From contig NZ_JACXAC010000005.1 in the NCBI RefSeq assembly GCF_014699055.1, forward strand, positions 434,001 to 498,000: a DNA stretch of 64,000 nt, in the 5' to 3' direction. Of the stretch, positions 7,467 to 15,700 are shown piece by piece. Position numbers and translations under genes: made by a program. Below the pieces are notes generated by a model. The model saw nothing but the letters and a program-made list of their open reading frames with translations, did no database searches and was not told where the DNA came from. Source of the stretch: Hymenobacter armeniacus. GTDB taxonomy: Bacteria > Bacteroidota > Bacteroidia > Cytophagales > Hymenobacteraceae. Positions within the stretch are counted from its first letter, which is position 1; every line of letters begins with the position of its first letter.

Positions 7467-9002
7467 CTAGCCCCGTGCTAACTCCTGCAGCGCCGGGCCG
7501 ATAAACCGCACAATGTCGCCGGCTACCAGGCCCGCTTGCCCGGTTTCGGCGGCGGCCAGGTCGCCGGCCCGGCCGTGGGCGTACACGGCCAGCCGCGCCG
7601 CTGCAAACGGCGACAGCTGGGCGTGGGCGCGCAAGGCGAGCATCAGGCCCGTGAGTACGTCGCCGCTGCCGCCCGTGGCCATGCCCGCATTGCCGGTGCT
7701 GTTGAAGTGCAGCTCGCCGGTGGGCGTGGCCAGGCAGGAGTAGGCGCCCTTCAGCAGCACCAGGCAGCGGTGCCGCTGGGCAAAATCGCGCAGCAGGTCC
7801 AGGCGGTGGTAGTCGTCGCGGGCTGGGCCGGTGAGGCGCTCGAACTCTTTGGGGTGGGGGGTGAGCACGGCGTTTTCGGGCAGCAGCGCCAGCAGCTCGC
7901 GGTGCTGGCCCAGCAGGTTGAGCGCGTCGGCATCAATGACGAGGTGCAGGGAAGCGGGGCGCTTTTCGGCGGGCTTATTGGCTGCTTCCAGCAGCTGGCG
8001 CAGCACGGCCACGCCTGCCTCGGCCTGGCCCAGGCCCGGGCCAATGCCCACGGCTTGGTAGGGTTTTAACTCCGGCAATTCGCTGATGAAATCGGCCTGC
8101 GCATCGGTCAGGCACATGGCTTCGGGCTGGCTGACTTGGAAGATGTCGTAGCCGCAGCCGGGGATGTGCGCCGTGAGCAGGCCCACGCCGCCGCGCAAGC
8201 AGGCCCCCGCCGCCAGCACGGCCGCGCCCATCTTGCCCCGGCTGCCCGCCAGCAGCAACGCGTGCCCGAAAGTGCCTTTGTGGCTGAATTTCGGGCGGGC
8301 GGGTAAGGCGCCGGCCATGGTAGCGACGTCGGTATACTGCCAGGGCGTGGCCGTTTCGGCAATAAAGGATGGGCTCAGGCCAATGTCCAGCACCTTCCAC
8401 TCGCCCACGAACGCCGCGTTTTGTGGCAGCAGGAAAGCCAGCTTGGGCAGGCCGAAGCTGACGGTGTGCCGGGCGTGCACCACGGCGCTATTGGCCGGCT
8501 GGGTCGCGTCGGCAAAAAGCCCGCTGGGGAGGTCGATGGCCACGACGCGGGCGTTGGCTTGATTGAGCTGCTGCACCACCGCGGCGGCCGTGCCCGCCAG
8601 CGGCCGCGACAGGCCGGTGCCAAACAGCGCGTCGATGACCACGCCTTCGGCCGGCGCATCCAGTGCGCCGTGCGGCCCGAGGGTGCTCACGGGCACGGCA
8701 GCGGGCAGGCGCTGGCGGTTGTGCTGCCAGTCGGCCGACTGTTTATCGGCCGGAAGCAGGGCCACGCGCACCGCGTAGTGGGCCGCATGCAGCAGCCGGG
8801 CCACGGCCAGTCCGTCGCCGCCGTTGTTGCCGGGGCCGCACAGCACCAGCACTTCGCGGGCAGCGGCGGCAGCAAATTGCCCGAGGAACCACTCCGTGAA
8901 CGCCTGCGCCGTGCGCTCCATGAGCTCGACGGAAGTAATGCCTTGTTCCTGCAGGGTGGCGTGGTCGAGCTGGCGGGTTTGGGCGGCGGAAAGGATTTTC
9001 AT
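7467..9002 (-). CDS. nnr: Bifunctional NAD(P)H-hydrate epimerase / ADP-dependent NAD(P)H-hydrate dehydratase
   Basis: 511 aa, full length for the fused enzyme. It repairs hydrated NADH/NADPH. The N-terminal YjeF_N epimerase domain (about 1-215) has 'GPGNNGGDGLAVARLL' and 'DLPSGLFAD'; the C-terminal ribokinase-like dehydratase domain (about 230-505) has 'FSHKGTFGHALLLAGS', 'LTPHPKEFERL' and the catalytic/ATP motif 'GNAGMATGGSGDVLTG'. It is divergent from the hydrolase gene; a TAGCTTTT box at 9021-9028 on the minus strand overlaps that gene's -7 element. Confidence 0.95.
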   Translation of the reverse strand: MKILSAAQTRQLDHATLQEQGITSVELMERTAQAFTEWFLGQFAAAAAREVLVLCGPGNNGGDGLAVARLLHAAHYAVRVALLPADKQSADWQHNRQRLPAAVPVSTLGPHGALDAPAEGVVIDALFGTGLSRPLAGTAAAVVQQLNQANARVVAIDLPSGLFADATQPANSAVVHARHTVSFGLPKLAFLLPQNAAFVGEWKVLDIGLSPSFIAETATPWQYTDVATMAGALPARPKFSHKGTFGHALLLAGSRGKMGAAVLAAGACLRGGVGLLTAHIPGCGYDIFQVSQPEAMCLTDAQADFISELPELKPYQAVGIGPGLGQAEAGVAVLRQLLEAANKPAEKRPASLHLVIDADALNLLGQHRELLALLPENAVLTPHPKEFERLTGPARDDYHRLDLLRDFAQRHRCLVLLKGAYSCLATPTGELHFNSTGNAGMATGGSGDVLTGLMLALRAHAQLSPFAAARLAVYAHGRAGDLAAAETGQAGLVAGDIVRFIGPALQELARG

Positions 9003-9026
9003 GGCGAAGCGGGCGGGTGGAAAAGC

Positions 9027-9034
9027 TACTTTTG
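9027..9034 (+). promoter_or_regulatory. -7 element, overlapping divergent promoters
   Basis: TACTTTTG on the plus strand, only 3 nt before the ATG at 9038, and sharing bases with TAGCTTTT on the minus strand (9021-9028) for nnr. The spacing predicts a leaderless hydrolase mRNA. Confidence 0.55.
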
Positions 9035-9037
9035 CGC

Positions 9038-9577
9038 ATGCAAGAAACAGCCCGCGTCTTCATCGTGCCCGGCCTCGGCAACTCCGGCCCCGACCATTGG
9101 CAAACCCATTTTCAGCGCTTCCACCCCGAGTTTACCCGCATCGAGCAGCGCGAGTGGGATGCGCCCGACTGCTCCGAGTGGGTTGACACCCTGGAGCAGG
9201 CCCTGGCCGGCGAAGACCTGCGCCGCGTGGTGCTGGTGGCCCACAGCCTGGGCTGCGTGACGGTGGCGCACTGGGCCGGGCGCTACGGCCACCGCGTTCG
9301 GGGCGCGCTGCTGGTGGCACCCAGCGACGTCGAAACTGCGCACTATGCCGCGTTTCCCACCACCGGCTTCGGGCCCATGCCGCTGGCCCGGCTGCCCTTC
9401 CCGAGCAAAATCGTGTTCAGCCAGAACGACGAATGGGTGACGCCCGTCCGCGCCCGGCAATTTGCCGAAGCCTGGGGCAGCGAATTGGTCGACATCGGCG
9501 ACGCCGGCCACATCAACGCCGCCAGCGGGCACGGCGCCTGGCCCGCCGGGCTGGCGCTGCTGCGCGAGTGGCTGTAA
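9038..9577 (+). CDS. RBBP9/YdeN-type serine hydrolase
   Basis: 179 aa alpha/beta hydrolase of the small RBBP9/YdeN family. It shows 'FIVPGLGNSGPDHWQTHF' at the N-terminus, the nucleophile elbow 'AHSLGC', the acid in 'SQNDEWV' and the histidine in 'GDAGHIN'. Substrate unknown; family members are cytosolic serine hydrolases. The ATG at 9038 is preferred to the upstream in-frame TTG because family homology starts here and a -7 box lies immediately upstream. Confidence 0.88.
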   Translation: MQETARVFIVPGLGNSGPDHWQTHFQRFHPEFTRIEQREWDAPDCSEWVDTLEQALAGEDLRRVVLVAHSLGCVTVAHWAGRYGHRVRGALLVAPSDVETAHYAAFPTTGFGPMPLARLPFPSKIVFSQNDEWVTPVRARQFAEAWGSELVDIGDAGHINAASGHGAWPAGLALLREWL

Positions 9578-9679
9578 GGGAAATGCCGCCGCGCCGTCTA
9601 ACCCTGCAGCGCCGCAAACCTCCCGGCCACGGCTGCGTTTATCTTTTCTGAGCCTGCCATTTTCCCTCAACCTCCCCTC

Positions 9680-10141
9680 ATGCAAACCTGGAACGACGTC
9701 ATCCGCCTTGCCAATAATCCCATTCCTTCGCCTCGCCGCGTAGAGAAAACGCCCGCCGAATGGCGCGCCCAGCTCACGCCCGAGCAATTCCACGTCACCC
9801 GCGAGCACGGCACCGAGCGCGCCTTCACCGGCGAGTATTGCGAGGCCCACGAAGCCGGCCTCTACGCCTGCGTGTGCTGCGGCACCCCGCTCTACGACTC
9901 GCGCACCAAGTTCGAGTCGGGCACGGGCTGGCCGTCGTTCACGCAGCCGGTCGACGAAAGCGCCATCCGCTACAAAAAAGACACCAGCTACGGCATGGTG
10001 CGCGTGGAAGTGCTCTGCAACGTGTGCGACGCCCACCAGGGCCACGTGTTTCCCGACGGGCCCGCGCCCAGCGGCCTGCGTTTGTGCATCAACTCGGCCA
10101 GCATCAAGCTGGTGCAGGAGGCACCGGCCTCGGCGCAGTAG
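9680..10141 (+). CDS. msrB: Peptide-methionine (R)-S-oxide reductase
   Basis: 153 aa. Reduces methionine-R-sulfoxide in oxidised proteins. Zinc-binding pairs C64/C67 and C113/C116 and the catalytic C136 in 'GLRLCINSASI' are all present, with the family motifs 'GTGWPSF' and 'DAHQGHVFPDGP'. No signal peptide, so cytoplasmic, and no fused MsrA domain. A near-consensus box TATCTTTT lies about 30 nt upstream. It is followed by a 38-bp perfect palindrome. Confidence 0.95.
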   Translation: MQTWNDVIRLANNPIPSPRRVEKTPAEWRAQLTPEQFHVTREHGTERAFTGEYCEAHEAGLYACVCCGTPLYDSRTKFESGTGWPSFTQPVDESAIRYKKDTSYGMVRVEVLCNVCDAHQGHVFPDGPAPSGLRLCINSASIKLVQEAPASAQ

Positions 10142-10174
10142 GGCGGAGTTAAATCTGCCACTACAAACAAGTTG

Positions 10175-10182
10175 TAAATTTG
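10175..10182 (+). promoter_or_regulatory. -7 element upstream of YD-repeat T9SS gene
   Basis: TAAATTTG matches TANNTTTG and overlaps the first two bases of the palindrome at 10181-10218, which would then be the 5' leader of the mRNA starting at 10238. Confidence 0.55.
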
Positions 10183-10218
10183 AGCCGGCTCGGCTGCGTA
10201 CGCAGCCGAGCCGGCTCA
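10181..10218. repeat. 38-bp perfect palindrome with no loop
   Basis: Two 19-nt arms (TGAGCCGGCTCGGCTGCGT and its exact complement) meet at GCGTACGC. It is followed by TTTTC. It may terminate msrB, act as a 5'-leader hairpin for the next gene, or be a protein-binding site. Confidence 0.85.
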
Positions 10219-10237
10219 TTTTCACTAAACGGTTTGT

Positions 10238-11503
10238 ATGAAACAACAACTACATTTTATACTGGCCCTGTCTGCTTTGGCTTTTGCGACTGCCCCGGCC
10301 CAGGCCCAAACTCCGGCGGCCAAACGTGGCGCAACCGGGGCGGCGCCCGTAGCGGCCCAACGTCTGGTTTCCAACTCCGCCTTTCGGCTGGTGCAAACGG
10401 TGAAGCAGCAGTACCGCAGCAACGCCTGGCTTGATACGCTGCGCTTCACGTATTCCCGCTTCACGGCCCTGAATTTGCCTCAGCGCGAGTTGCGCGAAAA
10501 TGCGCCCACCCGCGGGGCGGCCCTGCGCGCGTTGCGGCAAGAAAATTACCAGTACAACGCGGCTGGCAAGATGACGTCGGACTCCACGTTCGCCTTCACG
10601 AACGGCGTGGTGAACACCACCGCCCTGTTGGCCCTGAACTACACGTACGACACGCAAGGCCGGCTGCTGCAGGAATTGCAAAGCATTCGGTCGAATGGCG
10701 TGTGGCGCCCGTATGGCCGCAGTACCTACACCTACAACGCACTGGGGCAGAATACGCGCATTCTGGACGAGTCGTATTTCGGCTCGGCGTATTTTGCCGA
10801 CGACCAGGAGCTATTTACCTACAACGCCGCCGGGCAAGTGGCGACGGACGAGTTTCAGCTGGCCGACCTTTCCGGCACGGTTTTCAGCCCGTTTCAGCGC
10901 AACGTGTACACCTACAACGCCTCGGGCCTGCGCCAAACCGATGTGCAGCAGCGCTACACCAACGGGGCCTACGTGGATGACTTCCGCGTGACGAATACCT
11001 ACACTGCCACGCCCATTGGCACCCCAGCCGCTTACCAGCTGGCCAGTTACCTGGTGGAGCGCGTCGGGAGCACGCCGGGCGTGTGGCAGCCCTACTCGCG
11101 CGGCACGGAAACCTACGACGCCGACGGCAACCTCACCGTCGACCTGTACCAGCCGTACGTGAGCGGCGCTTACGTCAACGATTTCCGCTACCTCTACACC
11201 TACCAGCGCGTGCTGGCCACCACGGCCTCGCGCGCCCTGCAGGCCCAATTGGCCGTGGTGCCCAACCCTGCCACCGGCGGAACGACGGCAGCAGCCCTTC
11301 ACTACGTGCTGCCCACGGCCGCCCCGGTGGCTGTGACGGTGCTCGATGCCCTAGGCCGGGCCGTGCTCACGTTGCCCGCGCGTGCGCAGTCCGTTGGCGA
11401 ACACACGCTGGCGTTGCCCGCCCTGCCGCGCGGCGCCGGGGTCTACGCGGTACGCCTCAGCACTGGCACCCAAAGCCAGACGGTGAAACTCGTGCTGGAA
11501 TAA
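10238..11503 (+). CDS. Secreted YD-repeat-like protein with T9SS sorting domain
   Basis: 421 aa. A signal peptide (MKQQLHFILALSALAFATAPAQA) is followed by repeated tyrosine-rich units such as 'YQYNAAGKMTSD', 'YTYDTQGRLLQE', 'YTYNALGQNTRI', 'FTYNAAGQVATD', 'YTYNASGLRQTD' and 'ETYDADGNLTVD', the pattern of YD/RHS beta-sheet repeats. The C-terminal ~80 residues (VVPNPATGG..., VTVLDALGRAVL, ending TVKLVLE) form a T9SS type A sorting domain. It is thus predicted to be a secreted or surface-anchored protein; there is no sign of a toxic C-terminal domain as in full RHS proteins. Confidence 0.85.
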   Translation: MKQQLHFILALSALAFATAPAQAQTPAAKRGATGAAPVAAQRLVSNSAFRLVQTVKQQYRSNAWLDTLRFTYSRFTALNLPQRELRENAPTRGAALRALRQENYQYNAAGKMTSDSTFAFTNGVVNTTALLALNYTYDTQGRLLQELQSIRSNGVWRPYGRSTYTYNALGQNTRILDESYFGSAYFADDQELFTYNAAGQVATDEFQLADLSGTVFSPFQRNVYTYNASGLRQTDVQQRYTNGAYVDDFRVTNTYTATPIGTPAAYQLASYLVERVGSTPGVWQPYSRGTETYDADGNLTVDLYQPYVSGAYVNDFRYLYTYQRVLATTASRALQAQLAVVPNPATGGTTAAALHYVLPTAAPVAVTVLDALGRAVLTLPARAQSVGEHTLALPALPRGAGVYAVRLSTGTQSQTVKLVLE

Positions 11504-11513
11504 ACCGGTGCTG

Positions 11514-11567
11514 CCCGCAACCACAAAAGCCGCTTCCTGATGTGGAAGCGGCTTTTGTGGTTGCGGG
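11514..11567. terminator. Long hairpin after T9SS gene
   Basis: A perfect 24-bp stem with a 6-nt loop TGATGT (left arm 11514-11537, right arm 11544-11567), only 10 bp after the stop. Internal A and T runs make it terminator-like in both directions, but it is longer than a usual terminator. Confidence 0.7.
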
Positions 11568-11725
11568 GGAAACCCAATGGCCAGCCAACCAACGGAAAAC
11601 GTACACCTTTGCGCCCCGGTATGGCCCGCCGGCGAACGAAGCCGGTTCCGGCGCTTGTTTCGCTGGTGCTCTTTGCCGCCGCTTCGGTCCGTTGCCCCGT
11701 TTTTACCCATCCTCCAATTCCCACC

Positions 11726-12631
11726 ATGTCGTTGCTCTTCACCGATTTTGCCTCCTGGCAAGCCCATTGTACCCGCACTGGCCAGCCGCTTTACCAACCC
11801 GTGCTCGATTATGAAATCGAACAGAAAGGCCGCAGCGAAGACGAAATCTGGGCCGGCCTGCAGCTCGCCTACGACGTGATGCGCGACGCCGTGCACGAGG
11901 GCCTGACCGGCGACATGACCTCGCGCTCGGGCATGATTAACAACGGCGCCAAGAAAATTGCCGCCTCGCCCGTCACGGTCCTCTCGCCCGAATTCAAACA
12001 GCTCATCACCCGTGCCTTGGGCGCCAAAGAAGTGAACTCGTGCATGGGGCGCGTGGTGGCCGCGCCCACCGCCGGCGCCTCGGGCATCTTGCCCGGCGTG
12101 CTGGTCACGCTGCAAGACCTGCACAAGCTCTCCGACCGCCAGATACTGGAGGGCCTGCTGGTGGCCGCCGGCATTGCCCTCATCATCGAGCAGAACGCCT
12201 CGCTGGCCGGGGCCGTGGGCGGCTGCCAAGCCGAAACCGGCTCGGCCGCGGCCATGGGCAGCGGCGCCATCGTGTACTGCCTGGGCGGGCCCGTGGAGCA
12301 GGTGTTTGCCGCCGTGGCCGTCACCATTCAGTGCATGCTGGGGCTGGTGTGCGACCCCGTGGCCGGCCTGGTGGAAGTGCCCTGCGTGGTGCGCAACGCC
12401 TCGGCCGCCGCCATTGCCTTTTCCTCGGCACAGATTGCCATTGCCGGCATCGACCCGGTTATTCCCGTCGACCAGTGCGTGGCCGCCCTTGGCGAAGTGG
12501 GCCAGGCCATGGAAACCCGCTACAAGGAAACCGCCCTTGGCGGCTTGGCCGCCACCACCCGCGGCAAGGAAATTGAGAAAATGGTCTTGGTGCAGGACGT
12601 CAACATCCTGCCCGACGACCCCGACCAATAA
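11726..12631 (+). CDS. sdaAA: L-serine ammonia-lyase, iron-sulfur-dependent, alpha subunit
   Basis: 301 aa. Converts L-serine to pyruvate and ammonia using a [4Fe-4S] cluster. Cluster cysteines are visible in 'NSCMGRVVAAPTAGASG', 'GGCQAETGSA' and 'GLVCDPVAGLVEVPC'. The length fits the alpha chain of two-subunit enzymes, and no beta-subunit gene lies nearby, so the partner is presumably elsewhere. The ATG at 11726 matches the usual N-terminus; an in-frame ATG near 11621 would add a hydrophobic stretch not seen in the family. A terminator follows. Confidence 0.93.
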   Translation: MSLLFTDFASWQAHCTRTGQPLYQPVLDYEIEQKGRSEDEIWAGLQLAYDVMRDAVHEGLTGDMTSRSGMINNGAKKIAASPVTVLSPEFKQLITRALGAKEVNSCMGRVVAAPTAGASGILPGVLVTLQDLHKLSDRQILEGLLVAAGIALIIEQNASLAGAVGGCQAETGSAAAMGSGAIVYCLGGPVEQVFAAVAVTIQCMLGLVCDPVAGLVEVPCVVRNASAAAIAFSSAQIAIAGIDPVIPVDQCVAALGEVGQAMETRYKETALGGLAATTRGKEIEKMVLVQDVNILPDDPDQ

Positions 12632-12670
12632 GCGTCGCTCACCGCGACGGCGCTTCACCATTTCCCACAA

Positions 12671-12705
12671 AAAAGCCCCGCTGGCAGCTTGCCAGCGGGG
12701 CTTTT
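12671..12705. terminator. Bidirectional rho-independent terminator
   Basis: Perfect 16-bp stem AAAAGCCCCGCTGGCA / complement with a 3-nt loop, between convergent sdaAA (+) and the giant T9SS gene (-). Confidence 0.9.
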
Positions 12706-12725
12706 CAATGCGCCTAATCCGAAGA

Positions 12726-15700
12726 TTATTCCTTCACCAGGCGGCGGGTTTCCACGCCGTCGGTGTTGCTGAGGCGGAGCAGGTACACGCCGGAAGCCAT
12801 GCCCTTCAGGTTGAGGGGATGGGTGGCGGTGCCGGCGTTGGCGGGCAGCACTTCGGTCAGAATCACGCGGCCCAGCGGGTCAAGCACCGTCAGCTGGGTA
12901 GCCGAGCGGAAGCCCGTCAGCTCCAGCGTCACCTCGCCGTTGGGCGTGGGGTTGGGGTAAAGCTTCAGGCTGGCGCCGGCGATGCTGTTCTTGGTGCCGG
13001 TAACCACCAGGGCGGCGGAGGGCAGCGAGACGCAGCCGTTGGCGTTGGTGGTGGTCACGGTGTAGGCGCCGAGCTGGGCCGGGGTGCCGGTGAGCACCAA
13101 CGTCTGGCCCGTGGCGCCGGCGACGGCCGTGGTGGTCGTGCCAACGGTCAGGTACCACTGGTTGCCCGTGGCCGCGCTCGAGGTGAGCGTGGTCGTCGTG
13201 CCGTTGTACGTGGCCGTGATGGTCGGCGTGGCCGGCCGCGGGTTCACCGTGAACGTTGTGGTGGCCGTAACGGCCGGGCACGAAGCCGTGGCCGCCACCG
13301 TGTTGGTCACGGTGTAGGTGCCGGCCGTGGAGGTAGCCAGGGTGATAACGCCCGTGGTGGCGTTAAGCGTCAGGCCCGCCGTCGACGAGAACGTGCCGGC
13401 CGTGGCGCCGGTGCCCAGCGTGGGCGCTACGGTGCCAGTCGAGCCCACGCAACCCGTGGCCGTGGCGTAGCTGAACGTGGCCACCTGTGCGGGGCTGATG
13501 GCCAGCGTGAGCGTAGCCGTGCCCGGCGAGCAGGTGCCCACCGCGTTCGAGGTGAGCGTGATGGTCACGGTGCCGGCGGCAATGTCGGCAGCCGAGGGCG
13601 TGTAGGTAGCGCCCAGCGTGGTGGCGTTGGGCGCGAACGTGCCCGTGCCGCTGCTGGTGTAGGTGCCCGTGGTAGCCGAGCCGCCCACCGTGCCGGCCAG
13701 CGTGTAAGCCGAAGCGGCGCAGGTAGTGGCCGTGGCGGCCGGGAAGCTGGCCGTAGCCGGCGCCGTTACGTTCACCTGAATGGGCGTGCGCGTGGCAGCC
13801 ACGCACTCGCTGCTCACCACCCAGTCGTAGAACCAATAGTAGTAAGCCGGGTCGAAAGAGTTACCCGTGATGCTCACGCCACCGCCGTTGTAGGGGTAGG
13901 TAGCGCCCGAGTCGTTGCGGTAAGCCGTCACGGTGCCAGTACCGAGGCCTAGGCGTTGGGCCGTGCCTACCACCAGGTTGAAGCCCAGCGGAATGTAGGT
14001 CTTCGTGCCCACCTGCGCCGCGGTTACGGCTACGGTGGCGGTCTGAAGCACGGTGCCCGTGCTGCTGCGGTATTCTACCACGAGGTTACCGGCGGCGCCG
14101 GGGTACATGTACACGCCGGTGAGGACGGTGGGTTGCGTCACGCTGAACACCATGTACTGCGCCGCGGAGCTTTGCGAACCCGTGCCAATGGCGTTGGTGA
14201 GCGCGCCCACCGAAGCCGTGCCGCCCGTGTAGGCTTCGGCATAATACGTCGTCGAAGCGGTGAGGGCCGGCGTGGTGTAGCTGCCCGCCGTGGTGGTGGT
14301 CAGGGCCGTGCCGCCCGTGGCGGTGCTGAAGAAGCGCACCGAGTTGCCGGTCGTGGCCGTGGCCGTCAGGGTGGCGGTAGCGCCCGAGCAGATGGTCAGC
14401 GGCGTGTTGGTGGTGGCAATCACCGGGTTGGTCACCGTGATGGTGGCTACGTTCGAGGTGGCGGCGGGTTGGGCCGCGCAGCGCACCTGCGCGCGGTAGT
14501 AGGTCGTCTGGGTCAGCACCGGCGTGGTGAAGGTGGCCGCCGTAGCGCCGCTCACGTCGGTGAAGGTCGTGTTGTCGGTCGACTGCTGCCACTGAATGGT
14601 GCCGTTGGCGGCGCCGGTCAGGGTGAGGGCAGTAGTGCCGCTCACGCAGAGGTTGCTCGAAGCCGGCGACACGGTGCCCGCCACCGGGGCGGCCACCGTG
14701 CGCGTCACGGCCGCCAGCGCGTCGTTGGCAGTATTCTGGTCGCCGGTCACCGTGGCGGTGATGGCGAACGAATAGCTGCCCACGGCCGACATGTTCAGGG
14801 CAGGAGCAAGGGTCACCGTTTGCGCCGCGCCGGCGGCCAGCGTGCCCGTCGAAAGGGTGCCCGTCAGGGTTTGAGGACCGCCGGGGGTGGTCACCACGGC
14901 CGTCACGGTGGCCGGGTTGGCGGCGAAGTCCAGCGCCGTAGTGCCTTGGTTGCTTACCTGCACGGTCACGGTTTCGGCCGTGCCGTAGCAGCCTTGGGTG
15001 GCGGTCGGCGTCACGAGCGCAACGGGTGCCAGGTCGATGGGCGACAGGCTGCGCACACTGATGTTGTCGATGTCGACGTAGTAGTCGCCGTTGCCGCGTA
15101 GGGCCACAAACTGCAGTTGCACGGACTGGCCCACGCCCACGCCCGTCAGGGGCACGGTGTAGGTGTAGAAGTTGTTGTTGGCGGTGCCGTTGCCGTTGTA
15201 GTTGCTTGCGTTGATGGCAAACACTTTCTGGTAAGTCAGGCCGCAGTCCGTCGAGAGCAGCACTTTCAGCGTGTCGCCGGCCGCCAGCGTGGTGCCGGTG
15301 GCGGGGTAGCCGCTGAAGTCCACGAAGCGGGCATCAAACGACAGCTGGTTGGTGGCCGTCGTGGTGTTGCCCAGCTTGGGCAGAATGGCAAACGAGCTGG
15401 GGTTGGTGCCGTACACGTCGGCCGACAGGGCATTGCTGCCGCTGGTGCCATGGTTGGCCAGCACTTTGAAATCGTAGGTCGCGTTGCCGGTGTCCACGGT
15501 GTAGCCCGCGGGCAGGTTGGTGCTGGCGTTGAAGTTCTCGGCGTAGGGCAGCGGCAGCGGCGCCACCGTGGTGCGGGTGGCCGTGAGGCTGTTGTTGGCC
15601 GGGTTGCCGTCGCCGGTGGTCGTCGTCGTGATGGCGAACGAGTAAACGCCGGCCGCCGTCATGTTCAGCGTGCCCGGCAGGGTCACGTTCTGCGTGGCAC

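Noticed and set aside
12174..13952. 592-codon plus-strand frame spanning sdaAA end and T9SS gene
   Set aside because: Out-of-frame or antisense translation across a terminator; composition is Arg/Pro-rich and without domains.
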